The position numbers and the translations under genes were made by a program. Source: JAJEEA01 sp965243615 (GTDB lineage: Bacteria > Acidobacteriota > Vicinamibacteria > Vicinamibacterales > UBA8438). Taken from it: a stretch of 64,000 bases of DNA. Positions 42,581-51,803 of this stretch are shown in pieces. Every line of letters starts with the position of its first letter. Within the stretch, counting starts at the first letter, position 1. The stretch is from NCBI GenBank assembly GCA_965243615.1, contig CBDEVO010000003.1, forward strand, positions 2,418,001-2,482,000. The letters run 5' to 3'. The notes under the pieces were generated by a model that saw only the letters and a program-made list of their open reading frames with translations, did no database searches and was not told the DNA's origin.

Positions 42581-45093
42581 TGAACCTTCTGGTCGTGTTG
42601 ACCCTCAAGGTGTCGGCGGTCCTGCTCCTGGCGCTGATCGGCACCCTCCTACTGCGCCGGAGCTCGGCCTCAGCAAGGCACTGGGTGCTGGCGGTCGGCG
42701 TCGTGTCGGCTGTCGTGGCCCCGGCACTCCACGTTCTGCCGACCCCGCCGGTAGCGCGGATGGCTCCGGTCGGACCGCTCTTGCTCGACGCGCTCCCGCC
42801 GGGCCCCTACGTCCAGCTCACGGAACCTGTGGAGCCTGTAGATGCCGACGGAGTCGGATCGGTCGTCGCGTTGCCGCCGGGAGGTCCCCGAGCCGGCCGA
42901 TCTCGACCCGCGGCGGCCTCCGTCGCGAGTGGCGACGTCATCGGCCGGTTGGCGGTGACGATCTGGCTGGTGGGCGCGTTCGCGGGTCTCGGTGCGCTTC
43001 TGGTCGGGTTGGCGAGGCTTCGATGGCTCCGCGCGTCGTCGAGCCTGGTGACTGACGGGCCGTGGCATCGGCTGTGCGGCGACCTGTCGCGGTCATGCGG
43101 CCTGAACCGCGGCGTGGACCTCCTGCTGGGTCCGCGCCCGGGGCTGGTGGCGACGTGGGGCTGGCGGCGGCCGGCCGTCATGCTGCCGGCGTCGGCGTCG
43201 GGGTGGTCGACAGAGCGGATGCGCGTCGTGCTGCTGCACGAGCTGGCGCACGCGCGCCGCGGCGACTGGCTGTTGCAACTGGCGGCCGAGACGTTGCGCT
43301 GCGTCTGGTGGTTCAACCCGCTGGCGTGGATGGTCGGTGCGCGGCTCCGTCGCGAGAGCGAGCACGCGGCGGACGACCTCGTGCTCGCCCGGGGCGTTCC
43401 CGCCGCCACCTGCGCGACGCATCTCGTCGAGCTGGCGAGAGAGGTTCGGAAACACCGGACGTGGTTGCCGGCACCGGCCGTGGCGCGCCCGACCAACCTG
43501 GAACGAAGGGTGTCCGCCATGTTGAATCCCCGCGCGAATCGGCGTCCGATGACGCGCTTCGCTCGTTTCGCGAGTCTGGGCGTGCTCGCGCCGATCTCGG
43601 TCGTCGTCGCCGGCCTGCAGGTCGGGCCGGTGTCCGCGTCGCGTTCCGACGAATCGATCGGCAGCGCGGTCGCGCCGGCGCCACCGGCGGAGCCGTCGAG
43701 CGGGCGCGCCACGGAGCTCGTCCCGGTGGGTGCCGCCGCTGCTGCCGCCGAGGAACGGGTGCGGGTCGGGCCGGTGCCCGTCTCGCGTTCCGCCGAGTCG
43801 ATCGGCAACGCGGTCGAGCCGGCGCCGCCGGCGGAGCCGTCGGGCGGGCGCGTCACGGAGTCCGTCCCGGTGGGTACCGCCGCTGCTGCCGCCGAGGAAT
43901 GGGTGCGGGTCGGGCCGGTGCCCGTCTCGCGTTCCGCCGAGTCGATCGGCAACGCGGTCGAGCCGGCGCCGCCGGCGGAGCCGTCGAGCGGGCGCGTCAC
44001 GGAGCTCGTCCGGATGGCTGCCGCCCCCGCCGCCGTCCAGGAACGGGTGCAGGTCGGGTCGGGGTTGCGCCCCGCCGAATCGACCGGCAGCACGGTCGAA
44101 CAGGAGCAGCCGGCGGAGCCGTCGAGCGACCGAATCACGGAACTCGTCGCGAGGGCAACCGGTCGCCATGAACAGCAGCAGATCGTGCTCCCCGGGCAGC
44201 AGGCCCTGCCCGGCGGCTCCGACCGTCCCACCGGTCGCCCCGAGGCCGGGACCGGCGTTCGAGGTCCCGTAGTCGAGGAAGTGACCATCGGCCCGACGGG
44301 CGAGATGGACGACATGGAGGTGGCGCGTTCCATCCTGCGGCTCGCCGAGGCGGATGAGGGGCGCGGCGCACCGGGCGCGCAAACGTCGGAGGCGGACGCT
44401 GACGACCGCTCGTACGCGGTACTGGCGGCGAGACGCGCATCTACGCTGGAGCGGGCACTCGACGCGACGGCTGTGGTCAACGCCTCGGCTCCGGGCGAGG
44501 TGTTCCGGGACTGCGACGTCTGCCCGGAGATGGTGGTTCTGCCCGAGGGTGACGTCGCCCTGGGACGGTTCGAGGTGACCCTCGAGGAGTACCGCGTTTT
44601 CGCCGCGGCGGTGCCGGATATCGCTGATACGCGTTGCACCATCCCCCGGCGCCGGCAGTCCTGGCGAGCACCGGGCTGGCTGCAGACCGGGCGTCATCCC
44701 GTGGTGTGCGTGAGCTGGCGCGACGCGGTGGCGTACGTGAGCTGGCTCTCTCGGGAGACGGGCCACGAGTACCGACTGCCGACCGACAGCGAATGGGACC
44801 GCGGTGCCGCCGGCAGCCCGAAGGGATGCAACAAGTTCTTCACGAGACCCGAGCTCGGAACCTGCGTTGTCGGCTCCTACCCCCCAAGCCCAGCCGGCAT
44901 CTTTGGCATGCTCGGCAACGTCTCGGAGTTGACCGGCAACTACTGGAACGGCGACCGCAACCGAAGAGTCGTGCGCGGGCCCTCCTGGGGAACCCGTGAC
45001 TGGCTGATGGGGCGCCCGGATCTCCGACGTTGGGTCGGCACCGACCGCCGCAACCGCTGGCTCGGCTTCCGGGTCGCCAGGACTCTTCCGTGA
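42580..45093 (+). CDS. M56 (BlaR1-like) membrane metallopeptidase fused to a FGE-sulfatase-like domain
   Basis: An 837-residue fusion. Residues 1-345 form a BlaR1/MecR1-type M56 peptidase with transmembrane helices near 5-25, 122-145 and 328-345 and the zincin motif His220-Glu-Leu-Ala-His224. Four 48-residue repeats (346-537) lead to a linker and a C-terminal formylglycine-enzyme-like domain (about 639-837) with the family frame YRLPTDSEWDRGA, GNVSELTG and GFRVAR. It lacks the paired active-site cysteines of a true FGE and has no penicillin-binding domain. The extracytoplasmic domain probably senses a ligand and triggers cleavage of BlaI. ATG 42580 overlaps the blaI stop. Confidence 0.85.
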   Translation: MNLLVVLTLKVSAVLLLALIGTLLLRRSSASARHWVLAVGVVSAVVAPALHVLPTPPVARMAPVGPLLLDALPPGPYVQLTEPVEPVDADGVGSVVALPPGGPRAGRSRPAAASVASGDVIGRLAVTIWLVGAFAGLGALLVGLARLRWLRASSSLVTDGPWHRLCGDLSRSCGLNRGVDLLLGPRPGLVATWGWRRPAVMLPASASGWSTERMRVVLLHELAHARRGDWLLQLAAETLRCVWWFNPLAWMVGARLRRESEHAADDLVLARGVPAATCATHLVELAREVRKHRTWLPAPAVARPTNLERRVSAMLNPRANRRPMTRFARFASLGVLAPISVVVAGLQVGPVSASRSDESIGSAVAPAPPAEPSSGRATELVPVGAAAAAAEERVRVGPVPVSRSAESIGNAVEPAPPAEPSGGRVTESVPVGTAAAAAEEWVRVGPVPVSRSAESIGNAVEPAPPAEPSSGRVTELVRMAAAPAAVQERVQVGSGLRPAESTGSTVEQEQPAEPSSDRITELVARATGRHEQQQIVLPGQQALPGGSDRPTGRPEAGTGVRGPVVEEVTIGPTGEMDDMEVARSILRLAEADEGRGAPGAQTSEADADDRSYAVLAARRASTLERALDATAVVNASAPGEVFRDCDVCPEMVVLPEGDVALGRFEVTLEEYRVFAAAVPDIADTRCTIPRRRQSWRAPGWLQTGRHPVVCVSWRDAVAYVSWLSRETGHEYRLPTDSEWDRGAAGSPKGCNKFFTRPELGTCVVGSYPPSPAGIFGMLGNVSELTGNYWNGDRNRRVVRGPSWGTRDWLMGRPDLRRWVGTDRRNRWLGFRVARTLP
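43615..44190 (+). repeat. Four 144-base repeats in the M56 fusion gene
   Basis: Units start at 43615, 43759, 43903 and 44047 with an exact 144-base period. Each encodes 48 residues containing VGPVPVSRSAESIGNAVEPA-like sequence ending in Ala/Glu runs. Units 2 and 3 are nearly identical; 1 and 4 have drifted. They form a proline-rich stalk between the membrane helix and the FGE-like domain. Confidence 0.85.
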
Positions 45094-45312
45094 CTCCCGG
45101 CAGGGCGGCGGAATCGGGCGAACCAGGGCAGGGTGCGGGGTAGTCGCCGCGTCGCCCTGCCCTTCTGGATGCCCGCTGCGGAGGCAACCACACCGACAGT
45201 CCGGCGGCCCCGACCGTCCCCGACCGCGTCGATCGGACCCTCGGGGGCATCGAGATCACGGTGGAGCAGCCATCGACCAGAAACGGGACTTCCGAACCGG
45301 GAGCGCTACGAC

Positions 45313-46389
45313 ATGAGCAACTCCATGGATCGACGAACGCCTCCACACGACCGGCTCCCGGCTGTGGCGGCGGTGAGGCGTTCGAGGGGTGTCGGGATTG
45401 GCCTGCTGGCGATCGCCGGTGCGCTCGTCCTGGGCGACGAGGCCCGCGGTCAGGTGGGCGTGGAGTCGGATCGGGAAGTGCTGGAGGCGTTCTACCACGC
45501 GACCGGCGGGCCCGACTGGTCCCTCAGCACCAACTGGCTGAGCGACGCGCCGCTCTCGGAGTGGTACGGGGTATACACGAACGAGGAGGGTCGTGTGGAG
45601 GCGCTGGTTCTCCAGAGCAACAACCTGAACGGGCCGATCCCGCCCGAAGTGGGCCGGCTGACCAGACTGGAAAACCTGCGGGTCCTCCAGAACCAGCTGA
45701 GCGGTCCCATCCCGCCCGAGCTCGCCCAGTTGACCGGACTGAAGCGTCTGAACCTCTTCTCCAATCAGTTGAGCGGTCCCATCCCGCCCGAGCTGGGCCA
45801 GTTGACCGACCTGGAGCTGCTGCATCTGGACGATAACCGGTTGACCGGGCCGATCCCGCCCGAGCTGGGCCAGTTGACGGCGCTCTCGACCATGCTGGGT
45901 CTCTCCCAGAACCAGTTGACCGGGCCGATCCCGCCCGAGCTGGGGCGGTTGACCAACCTCGAGAGACTGCAACTCTCCGTCAACCAGTTGAGCGGGCCGA
46001 TTCCGCCCGAACTGGGCCGGCTGACCAGCTTGGTATTCCTGACTCTCTCCGTCAACCAGTTGAGCGGGCCGATTCCGCCCGAACTGGGCCAGTTGACCCG
46101 CTTGACGAGCTTGCAGCTCCAGGGGAACCAGTTGAGCGGGCCGATTCCGATCGAGCTCGGAAGCCTCACCGAGCTGACCTTCTTGAGAATCGACGGCGAC
46201 ACCGGGCTCTGTCTGCCGCCGGAGGTTCAGGATACGGTGTTCGGACAATTGGCGCTCGACGAGGACGTTCCCCTCTGCGCGGCTGTCACGGCGCTACCGC
46301 TGGCGGCTCTGTGGGTGTTGGCGCTCGCGCTGGTCGTGCTCGGGCTGCGCCGGCAGGGATACTCGGGCCGCCTGATGGCCAGCCCTTGA
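45313..46389 (+). CDS. Exported leucine-rich-repeat protein with C-terminal membrane anchor
   Basis: A 358-residue protein: a signal segment (IGLLAIAGALVLGDEARG), an N-terminal cap (LEAFYHATGGPDW), eight plant-type 24-residue LRRs with the consensus NQLSGPIPPELGQLT, and a C-terminal hydrophobic helix followed by Arg residues (LALALVVLGLRRQG), resembling a sorting or membrane-anchor tail. ATG 45313 follows GGGAG; the longer frame from 45133 is not exported. It lies 219 bases after the M56 fusion gene and could be a target or partner of that signalling unit. Confidence 0.82.
   Translation: MSNSMDRRTPPHDRLPAVAAVRRSRGVGIGLLAIAGALVLGDEARGQVGVESDREVLEAFYHATGGPDWSLSTNWLSDAPLSEWYGVYTNEEGRVEALVLQSNNLNGPIPPEVGRLTRLENLRVLQNQLSGPIPPELAQLTGLKRLNLFSNQLSGPIPPELGQLTDLELLHLDDNRLTGPIPPELGQLTALSTMLGLSQNQLTGPIPPELGRLTNLERLQLSVNQLSGPIPPELGRLTSLVFLTLSVNQLSGPIPPELGQLTRLTSLQLQGNQLSGPIPIELGSLTELTFLRIDGDTGLCLPPEVQDTVFGQLALDEDVPLCAAVTALPLAALWVLALALVVLGLRRQGYSGRLMASP
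45631..46160 (+). repeat. Eight tandem LRR units of 72-75 bases
   Basis: The conserved GGNCCSATYCCG-like element recurs at 45631, 45703, 45775, 45847, 45922, 45994, 46066 and 46138, that is, with a 72-base period and one 75-base step. The units at 45994 and 46066 are almost identical, showing recent expansion. All lie within the LRR gene. Confidence 0.85.
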
Positions 46390-46457
46390 GCTCGAGGTGG
46401 CGTGACGCGCCATTTGCAGCGCGGCCGCTGACATGGCGCATGAGGCTGGCCGGGGCG

Positions 46458-46486
46458 TTGACAACCCTGGGGATTGCGCGTATTAA
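46458..46486 (+). promoter_or_regulatory. Consensus promoter touching the DUF1592 gene start
   Basis: TTGACA (46458-46463), a 17-base spacer, and TATTAA (46481-46486) make one of the best sigma-70-like promoters in the window. The start codon is only 11 bases beyond the -10, so transcription beginning about seven bases downstream would give an almost leaderless mRNA. Confidence 0.55.
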
Positions 46487-46496
46487 AAGGGGTTCA

Positions 46497-48938
46497 ATGG
46501 CCAACAGATCGACACGTGCGTTCGCCGTCGCCGCGCTGGCTTGCGGCTGGCTCGCTCAGCCCGTCGCGGCCGGTCAGCCGGCGGGTCGCACCGCGGAGGC
46601 CGAGGCCGCTTCAGCGCACGAGTCGGTTCTCTCCGCGGGCGACGTGACCGCGGTGCTCGACCGCTACTGCGTGACCTGCCACAACGCTCAGGTCGTCGAC
46701 GGCGAAGGGGCGGCGCCCTCGCCGCTGGTGTCCCAGCTCCGCGCCGTCGGGCTCTCCCTCGACCGGCTCGACGCGTCGCACGTGGCCGGCGACGCCGGGG
46801 CGTGGGAGGCGGTGGTCCGCAAGCTGCGTGGCGGGTCGATGCCGCCCATCGGCCGGCCCCGTCCCGACGAGGCGACGATCGCCGGCGTCGCGTCGTGGCT
46901 CGAGGTGTCGCTCGACCGCGCCGCCGCGGCGGCGCCCGACCCGGGGCGCCGGCCGTCGCTGCACCGGCTGAGCCGCACCGAGTACGCCAACGCCGTCCGC
47001 GACCTGCTCGGGCTCGACGACCTGCCGAAGGAGCTCGACATCGCGGTGATGCTGCCGGCCGACAACGCGACGAGCGGGTTCGACAACCTCGCCGAGCTGC
47101 TTTTCGTGTCGCCGACCCTGATGGAGCGGTACCTCGCGGCGGCGCGCAAGATCAGCCGGCTCGCCATCGGCGACCCGACGATGCTGCCCATCGTCGACAC
47201 CTACCAGCTCGACCGCGACCTCGTGCAGGACGGGCACCTCGAGGGGCTGCCCCTCGGCACCCGTGGCGGCACCCGGGTGCGGACCAGCCTGCCGCTCGAC
47301 GGCGAGTACCTGATCACCGTGCAGTTCACCCGCGCCGCCCGCGAGCCCCACGACGTCGAGGTGAGCGTGGACGGCCGGCGGGTCGAGCTGTTCACGGTCG
47401 GCGAAAACCCGCCCGAGCGGCTCGCCACCGGCGTCTTCGCCTTCGACGCCGACCCCGACGTGCAGGTGCGGGTGCCCCTGCGGGCCGGTCCCCGCGAGGT
47501 GGCGGTCGCGTTCCTGCCGAAGAGCGGGGCGGTGCCCGAGGGGCTCGTCCGCTCGTACCGCGCGCGGAGCCAGCAGCCGTCCATCGCCAGCCTCATCGTC
47601 AGCGGGCCCTACGGCGCCGACGGCGCCGGCGACACCCCCAGCCGCGAGCGCATCCTCATCTGCCGGCCCCGGACCGGCGCCCCCGAGACGGAGCAGACCG
47701 CGTGCGCGCGGTCCATTCTGTGGACGCTGGCGCGGCGCGCCTACCGGCGTCCGGTGAGCGAGGGCGACCTCGACCGGCTGCTGCCGTTCTACGAGCAGGG
47801 CCGCGGCGAGGGTGGGTTCGAGCGCGGCATCCAGCGAGCGGTCGAGCGGCTGCTCGTCAGCCCCGAGTTCCTGTTCCGCATCGAGCGCGCACCGGAGGAC
47901 GTCGCCGACGGCGAGGCGTACCCGGTCAGCGACCTCGAGCTCGCGTCGCGCCTGTCGTTCTTCCTGTGGAGCAGCATTCCCGACGACGAGCTGCTCGACG
48001 CCGCCATCCGCGGCGAGTTACGCGAGCCCGACGTGCTCGACCGGCAGGTGCGCCGCATGCTCGCCGACCCGCGGTCGGCCGCCCTCGTCGACAACTTCGC
48101 CGAGCAGTGGCTCTTCCTCCGCGACGTCGACGCGAAGGAGCCCGACGCGGGCTTCTTCCCCGGCTTCGACGAGAACCTGCGGCTCGCGTTCCGGCGCGAG
48201 ACCGGGCTGTTCGTCGACAGCGTGCTGCGCGGCGACCACAGCGTCCTCGACCTGCTGACGGCCCGGCACACGTTCGTGAACGAGCGGCTCGCCCGGCACT
48301 ACGGGATACCCCACGTCTACGGCAGCCACTTCCGGCGGGTCGAGCTCGACGAGCCGGAGCGGCAGGGGCTGCTCGGCCAGGGGAGCATCCTCACCCTGAC
48401 CTCCTACGCCACCCGCACGTCGCCGGTGCTGCGCGGAAAGTGGATTCTCGAGAACCTGCTCGCGTCGCCCCCGCCGCCGCCCCCGCCGGACATCCCGGCG
48501 CTGGAGGAGACGACCGAGAGCGGCGAGCCGCGGTCGATGCGCGAGGCGATGGAGCAGCACCGCGCCAACCCCGCGTGCGCGAGCTGCCACGCCCAGATGG
48601 ACCCCCTCGGGTTCGCCCTCGAGAACTTCGACGCGGTCGGGCGCTGGCGCACCGTGGGCGAGTCGAACGATCCCATCGACGCGAGCGGCGTGCTCCCCGA
48701 CGGCCGCCGCTTCGAGGGGCCGGCCGGCCTGCGGGCGGCGCTGCTGCACGCGCCCGACCAGTTCGTGCACACCGTGACCGAGAAGCTCCTGATGTATGCG
48801 CTCGGGCGTCCGGTCGAGCACTTCGACGCGCCGACCATCCGCGCCATCGTCCGGGACGCCGAGCGCGACGACTACCGCTTCGCGTCCATCGTTCTCGGCA
48901 TCGTCAACAGCACGCCTTTCCAGATGAGAAAGTCATGA
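46497..48938 (+). CDS. DUF1592-type multidomain cytochrome-like protein, copy 1
   Basis: An 813-residue exported protein with the DUF1587, DUF1595, DUF1592, DUF1588 and DUF1585 domain series of planctomycete and acidobacterial secreted proteins. Haem-like motifs are Cys58-Val-Thr-Cys61-His62 and Cys694-Ala-Ser-Cys697-His698. Conserved blocks include HRLSRTEYANAVRDLLGL, ELASRLSFFLWSSIPDDELL, FVNERLARHYGIPHV and TEKLLMYALGRPVEHFD. Its role is unknown; electron transfer linked to polymer or alcohol oxidation has been suggested for the family. The next gene (DUF1552) overlaps by four bases. Signal peptide at the N-terminus. Confidence 0.92.
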   Translation: MANRSTRAFAVAALACGWLAQPVAAGQPAGRTAEAEAASAHESVLSAGDVTAVLDRYCVTCHNAQVVDGEGAAPSPLVSQLRAVGLSLDRLDASHVAGDAGAWEAVVRKLRGGSMPPIGRPRPDEATIAGVASWLEVSLDRAAAAAPDPGRRPSLHRLSRTEYANAVRDLLGLDDLPKELDIAVMLPADNATSGFDNLAELLFVSPTLMERYLAAARKISRLAIGDPTMLPIVDTYQLDRDLVQDGHLEGLPLGTRGGTRVRTSLPLDGEYLITVQFTRAAREPHDVEVSVDGRRVELFTVGENPPERLATGVFAFDADPDVQVRVPLRAGPREVAVAFLPKSGAVPEGLVRSYRARSQQPSIASLIVSGPYGADGAGDTPSRERILICRPRTGAPETEQTACARSILWTLARRAYRRPVSEGDLDRLLPFYEQGRGEGGFERGIQRAVERLLVSPEFLFRIERAPEDVADGEAYPVSDLELASRLSFFLWSSIPDDELLDAAIRGELREPDVLDRQVRRMLADPRSAALVDNFAEQWLFLRDVDAKEPDAGFFPGFDENLRLAFRRETGLFVDSVLRGDHSVLDLLTARHTFVNERLARHYGIPHVYGSHFRRVELDEPERQGLLGQGSILTLTSYATRTSPVLRGKWILENLLASPPPPPPPDIPALEETTESGEPRSMREAMEQHRANPACASCHAQMDPLGFALENFDAVGRWRTVGESNDPIDASGVLPDGRRFEGPAGLRAALLHAPDQFVHTVTEKLLMYALGRPVEHFDAPTIRAIVRDAERDDYRFASIVLGIVNSTPFQMRKS

Positions 48939-50296
48939 CCATCACGAAGCTCGCGTTGCCCCGTCGGACGTTCCTCCGCGGCATGGGGACCGCCGTGGCC
49001 CTGCCGCTCCTCGACGCCATGGTGCCGGCGGCGACCGCCCTCGCGAACACCGCGGCGCGGCCGGCGACGCGGCTGGGCTTCGTCTACATCCCCAACGGCG
49101 TCATCCAGGAGCAGTTCGTGCCCGCCGCCACCGGGGCCGGGTTCGCCCTGTCGCCGACCCTCAGCCCCCTCGCGCCGGTGCACGACCGGCTGCTCGTGCT
49201 GAGCGGCCTCGCCCACCGGCAGGCCGACTCGTTCGGCGACGGCAACGGCGACCACCCGCGGGCGACCGCGGCGTGGCTGAGCGGGGTGCACGCGTGGGAG
49301 CGCCGGGGCCGCATCGGCCCGACCGCGATCAAGCTCGGCACCACCGCCGACCAGCTCGCGGCCCGCGAGCTCGGGCAGGCGACGCCGCTGCCGTCGCTCG
49401 AGCTGGTGCTCGAGAAGCCGACGGCCATCTCGTGCGACTCGGGCGACTGCTTCTACTCGAACACCATCTCGTGGCGCGACCCCACGACCCCGCTCGAGAT
49501 GGAGCCGCACCCCCGCGTGGTCTTCGAGCGGCTCTTCGGCGACGGCGGCACCGCCGCCGACCGGCGCGCCCAGGCGCGGCAGGCCGGCAGCATCCTCGAC
49601 TCGGTGACGGAGGAGGCCCTGAGCCTCGAGCGCACCCTGGGGCCGTCCGACCGCACCAAGCTCAGCGAGTACCTCGACTCGGTGCGCGACCTCGAGCAGC
49701 GCATCGGCCGCGCCGAGGCCCGCGACGACCAGGCCGAGATCGACCTCCCCGACCGGCCCATCGACATCCCCGAGGACTTCGAGGAGTACGCCAACCTGAT
49801 GTTCGACCTGACGGCCCTCGCCTGGCAGGCCGACGTCACCCGCGTCACCACCCTGATGATGGCGCGCGAGACCAGCCCCCGCACCTTCCCGCAGATCGGG
49901 GTGCCCGACCAGCACCACACCGTGTCGCACCACCGGGACGACCCCGACTACATGGCCCGGAAGGCGAAGATCGACCTCTACCACGTGTCGCTGCTCAGCC
50001 GCTTCCTCCAGAAGCTGCGGGCGACGCCCGACGGCGACGGCAACCTCCTCGACCACTCGATGACCGTCTACGGCGGCGGCATCGGCAACGGCAACCTGCA
50101 CGAGCACACCAACCTGCCGTGCCTCGTCGCGGGCGGCGGAGGCGGCCGGTTGAAGGGCGGCCGGCACCTCGCCTACCCGGAAGACACCCCGATGACCAAC
50201 CTCCTGCTGACGGTCCTCGACAAGGCGGGGGTGCCGGCCGACAAGCTGGGCGACAGCACCGGGCTGTTGAACACGCGGCCGCTGGCGGGGGTGTAG
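48935..50296 (+). CDS. DUF1552 Tat-exported protein, copy 1
   Basis: A 453-residue protein of the DUF1552 family, nearly always paired with a DUF1592 gene. It begins with a Tat-like signal (PRRTFLRGMGTAVALPLLDAM), then LGFVYIPNGV, WLSGVHAW, DSVRDLEQRI and the C-terminal DKAGVPADKLGDSTGLL. Its fold resembles alkaline-phosphatase/DUF1501-like hydrolases; activity is not known. The start overlaps the DUF1592 stop (ATGA), so the two products are made together and probably act together in the periplasm. Confidence 0.92.
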   Translation: MTITKLALPRRTFLRGMGTAVALPLLDAMVPAATALANTAARPATRLGFVYIPNGVIQEQFVPAATGAGFALSPTLSPLAPVHDRLLVLSGLAHRQADSFGDGNGDHPRATAAWLSGVHAWERRGRIGPTAIKLGTTADQLAARELGQATPLPSLELVLEKPTAISCDSGDCFYSNTISWRDPTTPLEMEPHPRVVFERLFGDGGTAADRRAQARQAGSILDSVTEEALSLERTLGPSDRTKLSEYLDSVRDLEQRIGRAEARDDQAEIDLPDRPIDIPEDFEEYANLMFDLTALAWQADVTRVTTLMMARETSPRTFPQIGVPDQHHTVSHHRDDPDYMARKAKIDLYHVSLLSRFLQKLRATPDGDGNLLDHSMTVYGGGIGNGNLHEHTNLPCLVAGGGGGRLKGGRHLAYPEDTPMTNLLLTVLDKAGVPADKLGDSTGLLNTRPLAGV

Positions 50297-50505
50297 CAGG
50301 AGGTTTGGGCCCTGGAACGACGCCGATCCGCCAGGAGGCGCAGACGGAACCTGGATGGCGCCGACCGTGATGGGCATGCGCGCGGGCGGCAAGCCGGGTT
50401 GCCGGGGGTACACGGAACGGGGAATCGGAAGCAGGCCGTCTGAGCACGTCAGCGGGGAGATCCACGACGTTCCGCGTTTTCCCCGGGCGGACCCTTCGGG
50501 CCGCG

Positions 50506-51517
50506 TCAAGTCTTGCGCGGGACGTTGCCGGCGGAGGCGGGGTCGGCGATACGGGCGAGGAACTCCTTCCCGGTGTCGCAACGCACGAGGCAGTCGCCGA
50601 TCTCCGCGATCCGGTTCGGGTCTGCGATGCGGGCCAGGACCGGCGTCAGTCGCTCGGCGGCCTCGTCGCCGAATCGCGCGGCAGCCAGACGGCGCAGGAG
50701 GACGCGTTGTTGTTCGAGCCCTTCTTGGCGGCCCTGCGCGATCCCCTGTTCGAGTCCTTCCTGGCGCCACTGCTTGGGCCACTCGCTCACACGTTCTTCC
50801 AGCGTCATCTTCAGGTCCTCCAGTGTGACCGCGGGCGGCAGGGTCGTCGCGTTCGGTGCGAGCCGCCGCGCCAACCGCCGTATCCATCCGGTGAACACCC
50901 GTTGCAGCTCGCGCTCCCCGGACGCCCACGGCCGCCGCTGCAGTGCTTCGACCACGCGTTTCACGTCTTCGGTAGAACCGCTCTGTTCCAGCGCGACCAC
51001 GGCCGCCATCAGGTTCCCCTCGGGTACATCGTGGTCCCGCAGGCGGCGCTCGTCAAGCACTGACGTAGCGTTGCGACGGCTGATACGGCGCGAGGGACGG
51101 CCCGACGGCGGCAATCAGGTCGCTGACGTCCCGAGCCGCACGCCACGGCGGCGCGCCGTTGTAGAGCACGACGGGCAGCACCGGCGGGCGCCGGCGGTCG
51201 CGTCCGAGGGCGTCGTTGCGCGCCAGCTCCCGATACAGGAGGGCGGTGTACTCCAGAATGCGCAGGGCCATGTCGGGGTCGTCGGTGGACTGGAACTCCA
51301 GTAGTACCAGGACATGCAGCCAGGCGTCGCGGTGGCGCACCCGCCACACCGTGTCGCCGTGGCGGGTGCGGCGTTCGTCGCTGACGTACTCGGCCGAGAG
51401 CTTCTGCAGGGTCGTGAAGTCGAACTGGTCGATCCAGTCGCCGGCGACGAATCCGCGCAACAGGTCCTCGACCATGCGCGGAAAGGCGAAGAGCTGCTTG
51501 TAGCGTTCGTCGTGCAT
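50506..51517 (-). pseudogene. Rpn-family recombination-promoting nuclease, frameshifted
   Basis: Two minus-strand frames together make one Rpn/PD-(D/E)XK protein. The upstream part (51517 down to 51053) has MHDERYKQLFAFPRMVEDLL and the nuclease core VLLEFQSTDDPDMALRI, and stops after QRYVSA. The downstream part (to 50506) continues with VLDERRLRDHDVPEGNLMAA and the usual C-terminal QEGLEQGIAQGRQEGLEQQR repeat helix. Removing one extra base at about 51061 restores QRYVVLDERR, as the family needs. It is a one-base insertion or an assembly error. Intact members promote DNA recombination in bacteria. Confidence 0.8.
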
Positions 51518-51803
51518 GGGACTTGGGAGAGCAAGGAGCATGCCGCGGGCCGGCGGCGGTCGGGGTGGCGGGGCCGCAGGCTGCGGGTACCGATCGGCGG
51601 CAGGTCGTGAAGGATGGGTCGAGTCGAGGCCCGGCGGTGCGGGGTGGGACTGCCGGTTGGCGTCCGACCGTGATGCGCATCACCGCAGACGGCCGCGTCG
51701 GGGCTGGCGCGGGGTGCGGGAACGCAACTCTGGACCGCCGCCGGTCTTGCAGAGCATGACGGGCCGGCCGCGTCCGGCCGGCGCGGGCGCGGGATCGCGG
51801 CCT

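Noticed and set aside
42580..45093. FGE-like domain as the maturase for the two sulfatases
   Set aside because: It lacks the paired catalytic cysteines in the RGxSW region and is fused to a membrane peptidase, so it is unlikely to make formylglycine.
45631..46160. Regular 72-base repeats considered as a CRISPR-like array
   Set aside because: The period is in frame and encodes leucine-rich repeats; there are no unique spacers.
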